Below are positions 1 through 8,792 of a DNA stretch of 28,344 nt, one piece after another. The DNA lies in the NCBI GenBank assembly GCA_003343885.1, contig QAKH01000018.1, positions 1 to 28,344 on the forward strand. Direction: 5' to 3'. The first letter of the stretch is position 1; the number at the start of each line of letters is the position of its first letter. This DNA is from Clostridiales bacterium (GTDB lineage: Bacteria; Bacillota; Clostridia; Oscillospirales; CAG-382). The position numbers and the translations under genes are program-made. The notes below the pieces were generated by a model. That model was not told the origin of the DNA. It searched no databases and was given only the letters and a program-made list of their open reading frames with translations.

Positions 1-43
1 GACCTCATTTATGCCGCATAAGAGATGGGAAGTCGCCGGCGCC

Positions 44-94
44 GATGTTGGATTTCTCCGTTCGGGCTTCGCCCTCTCTCCGCAATCCAACATC
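44..94. repeat. Long imperfect hairpin upstream of the dehydratase operon
   Basis: An 11-bp perfect inverted repeat (GATGTTGGATT at 44-54, AATCCAACATC at 84-94) encloses a smaller GC-rich hairpin GGGC-TTC-GCCC at 64-74. No U-run follows on either strand, so it is not a classic terminator. It lies about 140 bases before the operon promoter and could be the tail of an upstream unit, a dispersed palindromic repeat or a protein-binding site. The rest of 1-232 shows no convincing gene. Confidence 0.55.
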
Positions 95-232
95 ATTCTA
101 CGCTAATCGTTACTTTTCTGTGAATTATTGCAGGTTGCTATTGCAATTTGCGACCAAAACATTTATAATGTGAAATAAATTTTAAATATTTCTCATCAGG
201 CAGTAAAACACGGAGATTTTGGCAGATATTTG

Positions 233-261
233 TTGACTTTTAAAATTCAGTTTGCTATCAT
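233..261 (+). promoter_or_regulatory. Promoter of the sugar-acid operon (TTGACT-N17-TATCAT)
   Basis: A -35 TTGACT at 233-238 and a -10 TATCAT at 256-261 are separated by 17 bases. The predicted transcript start near 268 falls downstream of the possible start codon at 230, so it supports the later ATG at 302 for the dehydratase. Confidence 0.65.
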
Positions 262-301
262 AAAATGCATAAGGTTTCATCGAAAGGCGGAAGCAGAAAT
301 T

Positions 302-1981
302 ATGGATATCCGAAACAACGCGCCTGAAATCGACGCACTGAGACAGGGAATGGACTGGGACTGTGAAGACATAGAGAGATACCAGATACTTATAGAAACA
401 GTGTACGGTGACAGTCACCCGGGTAGCACTCATCTTGACAGACTTGCGAAAATGGCGGACGACGGAATAAAGTATCGCGGCGCCAAGCCTTCGCATTTTA
501 CCGCAACCGATATTTGCGACGGAATTGCCCAAGGCCACGACGGAATGAACTATTCTCTTGCTTCAAGAGAAATAATTGCCGCAATGTGTGAGATACACGC
601 TAAAGCCAACGGCTTTGACGGCGCAGTGTTCATTTCTTCCTGCGATAAGGCAGTGCCGGCACATCTTATGGCAATGGCAAGATTAAATTTGCCGTCAGTA
701 TTTGTCCCCGGCGGAACAATGCCGCTTGCGGCAGACGGATTTACACTCGAACAAATAGGAAATGTAAACGCGCGCTTCAAGACGGGAGAGCTTACAAGGG
801 AGCAGTTTACACAGTACCAAAAAGACGCCTGCACTTCGTGCGGAGCTTGTCAGTTCATGGGTACTGCCTGCACAATGCAGGTTATGGCTGAAGCTCTCGG
901 ACTTGCTCTGCCGCATTCAGCGCTGATGCCGGCAAATATGAAGTACATAAACAACATGGCAAAAGCCGCAGGTAAAACTGTTGTTGAACTTGTGAAGAAG
1001 AATTTGCACGCACGAGACATACTTACTGAAAAAGCCTTCCATAACGCCGTGGTAATTCACGGAGCCATAGGCGGCAGTACCAACGCACTGCTTCATATTC
1101 CGGTAATAGCAAGAGAGGCGGGACTTGAAGTGAAAGCGGATCTGTTTGACGAGCTGCACCGCAAAGTACCTTTTCTTGTAGACACACGCCCGGTCGGAAA
1201 GTATTCGACGGACATGTTTTGGTACGCCGGCGGAGTTCCCGCTCTGATGATGAAGTTAAAAGACTTGCTGTATCTCGACGCTTTAACGGTTACGGGAAAA
1301 ACAGTAGGTGAAAACCTTGAATATATAGAGAAAAGCGGCTTGCTTGAACAGTATAAAGGATATCTTTGCAACTTCGGAGTAACGCCCGAGGACGTAATAC
1401 ACGAAATATCACCGCAAGGCGCTATTGCCGTATTAAAAGGCAACATAGCAAAAAGCGGAGCAGTAGTCAAGTATACCGGTCTACCGAAAAACATGCGGCT
1501 GTTCCGAGGAAAAGCGAAAGTTTTTGACGATGAACTCTCAGCGAGAAAAGCGATTCTTGAAAAGCGTATAAAGCCGGGCGACTGCATTATTATCCGGTAC
1601 TGCGGACCGAGAGGCAGCGGAATGCCGGAGATGTTCTATACAACAGAAAGTCTGTGCGCGTCAAGCGAGCTTGTGGCAACAACAGCAATCCTTACCGACG
1701 GACGTTTTTCCGGCGCCTCAAAAGGACCGTGCATAGGGCATATTTCTCCCGAAGCGGCGCAGGGCGGGGAAATAGGACTTGTGCGTGACGGCGATATTAT
1801 AGAAATAGATATTGAAAACCGTTCATTAAACGCTATCGGAGTTGATTTTGAAAAAAGACGTGAAGAGAATAAAAATATTATAAATGAAAAGACAGCAGAA
1901 AATAAAACCGAGTGCGGCGGAATTCTTTCTCTTTACAGAAAATATGCGTCAAATGCCATAGACGGCGGATATATGAGCTGA
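302..1981 (+). CDS. IlvD/Edd-family dehydratase, probably a sugar-acid dehydratase
   Basis: The 559-residue protein belongs to the dihydroxy-acid/6-phosphogluconate dehydratase family, Fe-S enzymes that remove water from 2,3-dihydroxy acids to give 2-keto-3-deoxy acids. Visible family signatures are SSCDK with Cys114, ACTSCGACQ at about 176-184, GGSTN near the middle and DGRFSGASKG toward the C terminus. The first cluster cysteine found in many members (an NPC-type motif) is replaced by SHPGSTHL near residues 38-45, as in the E. coli IlvD type with VPGHVHL. The ATG at 302 has AAGGCGG upstream and lies after the promoter. No branched-chain amino acid genes are nearby; an HpcH/HpaI aldolase and a 2-hydroxyacid dehydrogenase follow, so a sugar acid (aldonate or uronate-derived) is the more likely substrate than dihydroxy-isovalerate. 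The exact substrate cannot be read from the sequence. Confidence 0.85.
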   Translation: MDIRNNAPEIDALRQGMDWDCEDIERYQILIETVYGDSHPGSTHLDRLAKMADDGIKYRGAKPSHFTATDICDGIAQGHDGMNYSLASREIIAAMCEIHAKANGFDGAVFISSCDKAVPAHLMAMARLNLPSVFVPGGTMPLAADGFTLEQIGNVNARFKTGELTREQFTQYQKDACTSCGACQFMGTACTMQVMAEALGLALPHSALMPANMKYINNMAKAAGKTVVELVKKNLHARDILTEKAFHNAVVIHGAIGGSTNALLHIPVIAREAGLEVKADLFDELHRKVPFLVDTRPVGKYSTDMFWYAGGVPALMMKLKDLLYLDALTVTGKTVGENLEYIEKSGLLEQYKGYLCNFGVTPEDVIHEISPQGAIAVLKGNIAKSGAVVKYTGLPKNMRLFRGKAKVFDDELSARKAILEKRIKPGDCIIIRYCGPRGSGMPEMFYTTESLCASSELVATTAILTDGRFSGASKGPCIGHISPEAAQGGEIGLVRDGDIIEIDIENRSLNAIGVDFEKRREENKNIINEKTAENKTECGGILSLYRKYASNAIDGGYMS

Positions 1982-2018
1982 ATATCATAAATAAATGGTT
2001 ATTTGTAAGGAGAGTATT

Positions 2019-2669
2019 ATGAAAAAAAAGATTATAGCAATAACACTTATTATTTTCTTAATATTAATTTCTATAATTGTTTATTTACTTCTCATTGATT
2101 CTATACCACACAAAAAGTATAGTAATGAATATTTTAATATAAAAACTTATACAAGCAGTATAGATAAAGATAATGATGGTATCGATGATCAAACGGATAT
2201 ATTAAATAGTGTTCGAGAGTATATAGCAACAAACCCAAAATATAAAAGTAAATATTATGCAAGTGGTTATTCAGATGATGAATATGGTGTATGTACTGAT
2301 GTAGTTGCTTTTGGATTAAAAGGTGCCGGATATGATTTGATGGAATTAGTAAATGAACATATAAAGTGTAATAGAAATAATTATGATATTGATACAATAG
2401 ATAAAAATATAGATTTTAGAAGAGTTAAAAATTTAAAAATATATTTTGAAAATAATGCTGTTTCTCTTACAACTGACGTTTATGATATTGAAAATTGGCA
2501 AGGTGGTGATATAGTAATATTTCAAAATCATATTGGAATAGTATCAAATAATAGAAATAAAAATGGAGTTACTTTTATTATTCATCATGCTAATCCTTTT
2601 CAAAAATATTATGAAGAAGATATTTTAGAGTCAAGAAATGATATAATAGGTCATTATAGAATAAGTTAG
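2019..2669 (+). CDS. DUF1287 protein, membrane-anchored NlpC/P60-like putative hydrolase
   Basis: This 216-residue protein starts with a single membrane segment or uncleaved signal (residues about 4-26), followed by an extracellular domain of the DUF1287 type. Recognisable family blocks are GVCTDVV with the candidate nucleophile Cys92, KNIDFRRVKNL, the GGDIVIF/HIGIVS block with His161, and the terminal GHYR. Such Cys/His domains resemble NlpC/P60 amidases or peptidases, so a wall-directed role is inferred. A Ca-binding-like stretch DKDNDGIDD lies at about 49-57. The ATG at 2019 is preceded by AAGGAGA at good spacing. The gene is far more AT-rich than its neighbours (mostly AAT, ATA and AAA codons) and separates the dehydratase from the rest of the sugar-acid operon, suggesting acquisition by transfer. 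It has no evident link to sugar-acid breakdown. Confidence 0.75.
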   Translation: MKKKIIAITLIIFLILISIIVYLLLIDSIPHKKYSNEYFNIKTYTSSIDKDNDGIDDQTDILNSVREYIATNPKYKSKYYASGYSDDEYGVCTDVVAFGLKGAGYDLMELVNEHIKCNRNNYDIDTIDKNIDFRRVKNLKIYFENNAVSLTTDVYDIENWQGGDIVIFQNHIGIVSNNRNKNGVTFIIHHANPFQKYYEEDILESRNDIIGHYRIS

Positions 2670-2731
2670 AGAAATTGGAATTTGTTTTATTTAGTTAATG
2701 TAAATTCGACAAAATAAAAGGAGTGAAAACG

Positions 2732-4612
2732 ATGGGAAAAGAAAATTCAAAAAATTTTGTACTCGGCGGACAGGACGATTTCAGACTGCTTGAAAACGGA
2801 CGTGTCATTCCATCCGAATACTACGCGGATCAGCCTTATATAGTAAAGACGGATGACGGAGCCTGGCTTTGCTGTATTACCACCGGAAAAGGCGCGGAGG
2901 GAGCGAGCGGACAGCATGTTGTAACCATGAAAAGCTTTGACGAGGGTAAAACCTGGTCGGAGCCTGTAAGCGTAGAGCCGGACGGCAGTCCCGAAAACTC
3001 GTACGCCGTCATGGCAAAAGCTCCGGACGGCAGGGTGTTTATTTTCTATAATTTCAACGCGGATAATATAAGAAAGGTAAAGGCTGACAATCCGCCGTAT
3101 ACCGACGGATACTGCACGAGAGTCGATTCTCTCGGACACTTTGTTTTCAGATGCTCAACTGATAACGGAGAGAGCTGGGGAGAGAGAAATTACGATATTC
3201 CCATGCGCAGCTTTGAAATTGATAAAAGCAATGCTTACGGCGGAGAACTCAAACTTTTCTGGAACGTTGGAAAACCGTTTATACTTGACGGAGCCGTATA
3301 TGTTTCGGTACATAAGGTCGGCGGATTCGGAATTGGATTTTTCACCAGAAGCGAGGGCGTGCTGTTAAAGAGCGAAAACCTTCTGACCGAAAAAGATCCG
3401 GCAAAGGCAGTCTGGGAAACACTTCCCGACGGCGAGTACGGACTAAGAACCCCGCCCGGGGGAGGAAGCATATCCGAGGAGCAGTCATACGTTGTTTTGT
3501 CGGATAAGAGCATTTATTCTGTTTACAGGACTGTTGACGGGTACCCTTGCGAAACTTACAGCAGGGATAAGGCTCATACGTTTGAAACTCCGGCGTATAA
3601 AAAGTATGACGACGGAAGACCTATGCGCCACCCGAGAGCCGCAAACTTCGTGTGGAAGTGCAGCAACGGAAAATATGTGTACTGGTACCATAACCACGGC
3701 GGCTTTGACTATGATTGGAGAAATCCGGTCTGGGTAAGCGGAGGAATAGAGGAAAAAACTCATGACGGTATGCGTATACGCTGGAGCCAGCCGGAAATGC
3801 TGCTTTACGATGACGACGTGTATATCAGAATAAGCTACCCGGATCTTGTCGAGCAGGACGGAAAATATTTTGTCACTGAAACACAAAAGGGTACGGCAAG
3901 ACTGCATCCGATTCCGGCGCAGTTTTTCGAGAAGCTGTGGGGCTGCTTTGACGTTTGCGGATATGCGCCTGACGCCGAGCTTGATATTAAATCCGCTCCG
4001 GCAAAAGACGGAAAGTACGACGTCGGAGATTTCCCAGAGTTCAACATTCGCAATGAGCATGACAGCTCATATGGAAAGCTTGATACAAGAAACGGCGTAA
4101 CATTTGATTTTGAGATAGATTTGTCTAAAGTGCCGGCCGGAGAAAAAGTAACTCTTTTCGGAAACTTAAGTGAGAAAAACAGAGGCTTTAAGGTTGAGCT
4201 TGACGAAAAACAGAATATCGTGCTTTATATGTCGGATGCTCAAACGGCAAGTGTTTGCACACTCTTTGAGCTCAACGACTTTAAACAGGGACCTGTCCAT
4301 AACGTAAGCATCGTAGTCGATTCAGGTCCTCATATAGTATCGTTTGTTGTTGACGGCAGATTCTGCGACGGCGGAGGAAAACATCAGTTTGGCTTTGCAA
4401 GGTTCAGCGAAGCGCTCAAAGGCATTAACGCAAGAGAGCCTATAAGCGTGTACAGCGCAACTCCCGAAGAGCTTGCGGCGAGCGGAGAAACACTTTGCGT
4501 ATTCAGCGATGCGATTACTGATTTGAAGGTGTACTACCGTGCGCTTATGACTTGTGAAGCAATCGGCAACCACAGACAAAGAGAGCTTGACAGAAAAGAG
4601 GCAGAAAAATGA
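2732..4612 (+). CDS. Cytoplasmic sialidase-like Asp-box protein with C-terminal lectin-like domain
   Basis: The 626-residue protein has two clear Asp-box (BNR) motifs, SFDEGKTW at 68-75 and STDNGESW at 142-149, typical of the sialidase-type beta-propeller. The C-terminal part (about 430-620) reads like a LamG/concanavalin-like beta-sandwich that ends in a KVYYRALMTCEAIGNH segment. There is no signal peptide, so it should act in the cytoplasm. The ATG at 2732 follows AAAAGGAG by eight bases. Its stop overlaps the aldolase start (ATGA), which implies coupled translation and a shared pathway. Because the neighbours degrade sugar acids, it may cleave an imported oligosaccharide to free a uronic or ulosonic acid. 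Proteins with this fold include hydrolases and polysaccharide lyases, and I cannot tell which this is. Confidence 0.7.
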   Translation: MGKENSKNFVLGGQDDFRLLENGRVIPSEYYADQPYIVKTDDGAWLCCITTGKGAEGASGQHVVTMKSFDEGKTWSEPVSVEPDGSPENSYAVMAKAPDGRVFIFYNFNADNIRKVKADNPPYTDGYCTRVDSLGHFVFRCSTDNGESWGERNYDIPMRSFEIDKSNAYGGELKLFWNVGKPFILDGAVYVSVHKVGGFGIGFFTRSEGVLLKSENLLTEKDPAKAVWETLPDGEYGLRTPPGGGSISEEQSYVVLSDKSIYSVYRTVDGYPCETYSRDKAHTFETPAYKKYDDGRPMRHPRAANFVWKCSNGKYVYWYHNHGGFDYDWRNPVWVSGGIEEKTHDGMRIRWSQPEMLLYDDDVYIRISYPDLVEQDGKYFVTETQKGTARLHPIPAQFFEKLWGCFDVCGYAPDAELDIKSAPAKDGKYDVGDFPEFNIRNEHDSSYGKLDTRNGVTFDFEIDLSKVPAGEKVTLFGNLSEKNRGFKVELDEKQNIVLYMSDAQTASVCTLFELNDFKQGPVHNVSIVVDSGPHIVSFVVDGRFCDGGGKHQFGFARFSEALKGINAREPISVYSATPEELAASGETLCVFSDAITDLKVYYRALMTCEAIGNHRQRELDRKEAEK

Positions 4613-5403
4613 ACCCGAATACAGAAAAAACGAGCTTAAGACAGCGCCTTAAAGACGGTAAGACGGTAGTCGGCACGTGGCTTCAAAGCGGCAGTGCGGT
4701 TGCTGCGGAAATAATGGCGCTTTACGGCTTCGATTTTATAGCGGCGGATATGGAGCACGGAGATGTCGGAATGAAAGCTTTTTATGATGCCGCTCGGGCA
4801 GTAGGCGAGAAAAGCCGCATGTTCGCAAGAGTTCAGAGCAACGACGTCATGTCTATAAGAAAAGTGCTTGACGCCGGAGCCTGCGGAGTCATAGTTCCGC
4901 TCGTTAATAACGCCGAACAGGCAAAAAACGCCGTCCGGGCGGCAAAATATCCGCCGCTCGGCATAAGAGGTTTCGCCTTTGTAAGAGCTAACGGTTGGGG
5001 CAAGGATTTTGACAATTACGCAAAAAGCGCGAACGACGACGTTTTGCTTGCCGTTATGATTGAAACAAAGCAGGCGGTTGAAAATATTGACGAAATTCTT
5101 GAGGTTGACGGAGTTGACGCAGTTCTTATAGGTCCGTATGACCTCAGCGGCTCATACGGAGTAACCGGAAAGCTTGACAATCCTGAGGTGTTGCACGGAA
5201 TGGAAAAAGTTCTTGAAGCGTGTAAGCGTCATGGGGTTGCCGCCGGTCAGCACATAGTAAATCCTAACGAAACAAACGTAAAGCGTGCCCTTGAGCAGGG
5301 ATATACTTTTCTTGCACTCGGCATGGATACCGTTTTTATCGCCGACGGCGCAAAGGCGGCATCGTCTTATGCGTCGCTTGCGCAGCGTGGGAACAAAGGC
5401 TGA
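4609..5403 (+). CDS. HpcH/HpaI-family class II aldolase (2-keto-3-deoxy sugar-acid type)
   Basis: The 264-residue protein matches the HpcH/HpaI (RhmA/GarL) aldolase family in length and motifs. It has DMEHGD with catalytic His50, ARVQ with Arg74, VIVPLV near 94-99, the metal ligand Glu152 in MIET, and Asp178 in IGPYDLSGS. These metal-dependent enzymes split 2-keto-3-deoxy acids into pyruvate and an aldehyde. It starts within the stop codon of the sialidase-like gene (ATGA overlap) and is followed after 38 bases by a 2-hydroxyacid dehydrogenase. With the upstream dehydratase it forms a plausible non-phosphorylated sugar-acid route. Substrate chirality and chain length are not determined. Confidence 0.85.
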   Translation: MNPNTEKTSLRQRLKDGKTVVGTWLQSGSAVAAEIMALYGFDFIAADMEHGDVGMKAFYDAARAVGEKSRMFARVQSNDVMSIRKVLDAGACGVIVPLVNNAEQAKNAVRAAKYPPLGIRGFAFVRANGWGKDFDNYAKSANDDVLLAVMIETKQAVENIDEILEVDGVDAVLIGPYDLSGSYGVTGKLDNPEVLHGMEKVLEACKRHGVAAGQHIVNPNETNVKRALEQGYTFLALGMDTVFIADGAKAASSYASLAQRGNKG

Positions 5404-5441
5404 AAAACAGGGCAAACAAAGCGTGAAAAAGGAGAAAATAA

Positions 5442-6371
5442 ATGGCAACTGTACTTATAACAAGCGAATTTTTCGGTAAATTTTCCGATGAGGGAATAAA
5501 AGTCTTAACCGACGCAGGCCTTACGGTAAAGGATCCGTTCGGGCACAAGTTTTTGTCGCCTGAAGATATTTTGCCGCACTGCGCCGACGCTGACGCATTT
5601 ATCTGCGACCTTGAAAAAATAACTCCTGAGGTTGTGGACGCTTCCCCGAACCTTAAAATCGTTTCAAGACGAGGTGTGGGAACGGACAGCGTGTGCGTTG
5701 ACTATTGCACGGGGAAAGGCATAGAAGTTGCAAGAACCATGGGAGTTGTCGAGGCTCCCGTGGCAGAGCTTGTCATGTCGTATATTCTTGAGTTTTCAAG
5801 AAGAGTGTCCGAAATGAGTGCCGACATGCATGCCGGTATCTGGGAAAAAAAGCACAGTCACAGCGTTGACGGAAAAACCATCGGCATTATAGGCATGGGG
5901 CATATCGGCTACGAAACCGCAAGAAGAGCGCATGCGTTCGGAATGAACGTAGTGTACTCGGATATGGTGGCAAACGAGGTCGCAAATAATGACTTCGGAG
6001 CAAAACGCATGACCTTTGAACAGGTGCTTGCATCTTCTGACTTTGTAAGCCTGCACGTACCGCTCACCGACTCAACAAAAAATCTCATAAACAGCGCAAG
6101 CCTTGCAAAAATGAAGCGCAGTGCCTATATAATTAACACCTCACGAGGAGGAGTGATAGATGAACAGGCGCTGTGTGAAGCACTCAAAAACGGAGTAATT
6201 GCCGGAGCGGCGGTAGACGTGTTTGAGAAAGAACCGGAAACGGAAAGCAAATTAAGAGGACTTGATAATGTGCTGTTAACGCCTCACATAGGTACGTTCA
6301 CGGAAGAGATATTTATAAAAATGGACGTCGTTGCCGCGCAGAATGTTGTTAAAAAGCTTGCACAAAAATAA
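5442..6371 (+). CDS. D-isomer-specific 2-hydroxyacid dehydrogenase (SerA-like)
   Basis: The 309-residue NAD-dependent dehydrogenase has the family layout: a split catalytic domain, a Rossmann core with GMGHIG at 151-156, Asp174 at the end of the second strand (favouring NAD over NADP), and the catalytic set Arg235 (NTSRGG), Glu264 (FEKEP) and His282 (TPHIG). It lacks the C-terminal ACT/ASB domains of long SerA enzymes. The ATG is preceded by AAAGGAGAAAATAA. As last gene of the operon, with no serine genes nearby, it more likely reduces or oxidises a hydroxy acid in sugar-acid breakdown than makes phosphoserine precursors. Product annotation as phosphoglycerate dehydrogenase should be treated with care. 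Confidence 0.85.
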   Translation: MATVLITSEFFGKFSDEGIKVLTDAGLTVKDPFGHKFLSPEDILPHCADADAFICDLEKITPEVVDASPNLKIVSRRGVGTDSVCVDYCTGKGIEVARTMGVVEAPVAELVMSYILEFSRRVSEMSADMHAGIWEKKHSHSVDGKTIGIIGMGHIGYETARRAHAFGMNVVYSDMVANEVANNDFGAKRMTFEQVLASSDFVSLHVPLTDSTKNLINSASLAKMKRSAYIINTSRGGVIDEQALCEALKNGVIAGAAVDVFEKEPETESKLRGLDNVLLTPHIGTFTEEIFIKMDVVAAQNVVKKLAQK

Positions 6372-6380
6372 AATATTTTA

Positions 6381-6430
6381 TGCCGGAACGGATGTACATC
6401 TTGTGAATTTATGTCTGTTCCGGCATTTTT
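6381..6430 (+). terminator. Rho-independent terminator of the sugar-acid operon
   Basis: The arms TGCCGGAAC (6381-6389) and GTTCCGGCA (6417-6425) pair perfectly and are followed directly by a T-run. It ends the operon nine bases after the dehydrogenase stop codon. Confidence 0.85.
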
Positions 6431-6443
6431 TAAAATATAACTA

Positions 6444-6472
6444 TTGACACTAAAACCCCTTTTTTATATAAT
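6444..6472 (+). promoter_or_regulatory. Consensus promoter of the hydratase-icd unit (TTGACA-N17-TATAAT)
   Basis: A perfect -35 TTGACA (6444-6449) and a perfect -10 TATAAT (6467-6472) at 17-base spacing lie about 60 bases before the hydratase start and just after the upstream terminator. Confidence 0.85.
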
Positions 6473-6534
6473 ATTAAGTTGTAAATAAATGATATGTTGA
6501 ACACGGCATTACGTCAGAAAGGGCAGGTTGAACA

Positions 6535-8775
6535 ATGATAAATTTAAGCAAAAACGGAGTATTTCTTGTTGACGGTAAAATTGTCACGGATTACTCCGGA
6601 GATCCGGCAGAAGCAAGAAAAGGTACCATAGCGTATTCGGTGCTTAAAGCGCATAATACGTCTGACAGCATGGACAACCTAAGGATTAAATTTGACGCTC
6701 TTGTGTCGCACGATATAACATACGTGGGTATAATCCAGACGGCAAGAGCCAGCGGACTTACTGAGTTTCCTGTCCCATATGCCCTGACTAACTGTCATAA
6801 CAGCCTGTGCGCCGTTGGCGGCACAATAAATGAGGATGACCACGTTTTCGGCCTTTCAGCGGCTAAAAAATACGGCGGAATATATGTTCCCGCAAACCAG
6901 AGCGTCATTCATTCATACGCAAGAGAACAGCTTGCCGCGTGCGGAAACATGATTCTCGGCTCCGACAGCCATACCCGTTACGGTGCGCTTGGCACAATGG
7001 GCGTAGGTGAGGGCGGTCCCGAGCTTGTAAAACAGCTTTTGAAAAACACATACGACGTGCGCCTTCCCGAAGTGGTTCTCGTGTACCTTACCGGAAAGCC
7101 TCGCCGCGGAATTGGACCGCATGATATAGCTATCGCTCTCACAAAAGCGGTTTTTGCTGACGGCTTTGTCAAGAACAGAGTGCTTGAGTTTGTAGGACCG
7201 GGCATAAAAAATCTTCCTGTCGACTTCAGAAACGGCATAGACGTTATGACTACCGAAACTACCTGTCTTTCATCTATTTGGGAAACAGACGAGCAGGTGC
7301 GTGATTTCTACGCAATACACGGAAGACCCGAGTGCTATAAAAAGCTTTCTCCGGCAAAGGTTGCATACTATGACAGACTAATTACTATCGACCTCGATAA
7401 AGCGGAAGCAATGATAGCGCTCCCGTTCCATCCTTCAAACGCATATACAATACATGAATTTAATGAAAATGCCAAAGAAATTCTTGCCGGCGTTGAAAAG
7501 GAAGCCTCCGAAAAGTTCGGAAAGGTTAAATTTGACCTTGTTTCAAAAGTAAAAGACGGTAAGGTCTATGCCGACCAGGGTATTATTGCGGGCTGCAGCG
7601 GCGGACTTTTTGACAATATCTGCGAAGCCGCGGCAATTCTTGACGGCAAGAGCACCGGAAACAGCTATTTCAACCTGTCAGTGTACCCGACAAGCGTTCC
7701 GGTAAGCATCGCGCTTACGGAAAACGGAAGCACAAGAAAACTTCTTGAAGCAGGCGCAGTAATTAAGCCTTCTTTCTGCGGACCGTGCTTCGGCGCCGGT
7801 GATGTTCCCGCAAATAACGGATTCTCACTGCGTCATACAACACGTAACTTCCCCAACCGTGAAGGTTCAAAGCCCGGAGAGGGACAGCTTGCCGGAGTTG
7901 CGCTTATGGATTCAAGAAGCATTGCGGCAACCGCGGCAAACGGAGGCATTGTGACAGCTGCGACAGATATTGAATACGATTCCAAAGAAATGCCGTATAC
8001 CTTTGACCAGACCGTTTATAAAAACAGAGTTTATAACGGTTACGGAAATCCGCAAAGCGACGAAAAGCTTATTCTCGGTCCGAATATCACAGACTGGCCG
8101 AAGATGTATCCGCTTGCTGAAAATCTGCTTGTAAAGCTTGCGGCAGTTATTCGTGATGAAGTGACGACAACCGACGAGCTTATTCCCTCGGGTGAAACTT
8201 CATCTTACCGCAGCAATCCGCTGCGCCTTGCGGAGTTTGCGCTTTCAAGACGTGTTCCGCAATATGTTCCGGCAAGCAAGGCTGTAAGCGAGACTGAGAA
8301 ACAGCGTATAAACGGAGAAAAGCCGCAAGAGCTTGTCAAAGTTCTCGGAATACTCGGAGATTCGGATAAACTCATAAGCACCACACAGTTCGGCTCTTGT
8401 ATTTTTGCGAACAAACCAGGTGACGGTTCAGCTCGTGAGCAGGCGGCGTCCTGTCAGAAGGTGCTCGGCGGTTTTGCAAATATCTGCTATGAATTCGCGA
8501 CAAAGCGCTACCGCAGCAACTGCATAAACTGGGGCATACTTCCCTTTACGCTTGACGCAAACACCGAATTCCCGTATGAAGAAGGCGACTACGTGTTTGT
8601 TCCGAATATCAGGGAGAAGATTGCCGGAGGCGACGAAGTATTCCCGGCAAAGGTTATAAAGGCAGATATGACGGTAAGCGATATTACTCTTAATGTCAAA
8701 GGACTTACCGAGGATGAAAAGGAAATAATACTTGACGGATGCCTCATTAACTATTACGCCTCACACCGTGGATAA
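6535..8775 (+). CDS. Aconitase-family hydratase (aconitate hydratase)
   Basis: The 746-residue protein has the aconitase fold order: N-terminal domains with GSDSHTRYGALG (compare the GTDSH motif of aconitases), three cluster cysteines Cys354 (GCSGG), Cys415 and Cys418 (CGPC) spaced 61 and 3 apart, almost as in mitochondrial aconitase, and a C-terminal swivel domain with DGSAREQAA near 640. It resembles the divergent YbhJ-like hydratase group more than classic AcnA/AcnB. The ATG follows a purine-rich AAAGGG/AGG stretch. The isocitrate dehydrogenase gene follows in the same unit, which strongly suggests citrate-to-isocitrate isomerisation for 2-oxoglutarate and glutamate synthesis. No citrate synthase gene is present here. 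Confidence 0.85.
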   Translation: MINLSKNGVFLVDGKIVTDYSGDPAEARKGTIAYSVLKAHNTSDSMDNLRIKFDALVSHDITYVGIIQTARASGLTEFPVPYALTNCHNSLCAVGGTINEDDHVFGLSAAKKYGGIYVPANQSVIHSYAREQLAACGNMILGSDSHTRYGALGTMGVGEGGPELVKQLLKNTYDVRLPEVVLVYLTGKPRRGIGPHDIAIALTKAVFADGFVKNRVLEFVGPGIKNLPVDFRNGIDVMTTETTCLSSIWETDEQVRDFYAIHGRPECYKKLSPAKVAYYDRLITIDLDKAEAMIALPFHPSNAYTIHEFNENAKEILAGVEKEASEKFGKVKFDLVSKVKDGKVYADQGIIAGCSGGLFDNICEAAAILDGKSTGNSYFNLSVYPTSVPVSIALTENGSTRKLLEAGAVIKPSFCGPCFGAGDVPANNGFSLRHTTRNFPNREGSKPGEGQLAGVALMDSRSIAATAANGGIVTAATDIEYDSKEMPYTFDQTVYKNRVYNGYGNPQSDEKLILGPNITDWPKMYPLAENLLVKLAAVIRDEVTTTDELIPSGETSSYRSNPLRLAEFALSRRVPQYVPASKAVSETEKQRINGEKPQELVKVLGILGDSDKLISTTQFGSCIFANKPGDGSAREQAASCQKVLGGFANICYEFATKRYRSNCINWGILPFTLDANTEFPYEEGDYVFVPNIREKIAGGDEVFPAKVIKADMTVSDITLNVKGLTEDEKEIILDGCLINYYASHRG

Positions 8776-8792
8776 CAACTAATCGGAAATAT

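Noticed and set aside
230..301. Longer N terminus for the dehydratase starting at 230
   Set aside because: The promoter at 233-261 lies inside this extension, and the ATG at 302 has a better ribosome binding site and gives the family length.
2158..2190. Dockerin or thrombospondin-type calcium repeat in the DUF1287 protein
   Set aside because: Only one DxDxDGxxD-like stretch is present, and no second repeat follows.
3485..4060. 191-codon minus-strand frame inside the sialidase-like gene
   Set aside because: It is the shadow of a well-supported gene, with no ribosome binding site or recognisable domain.
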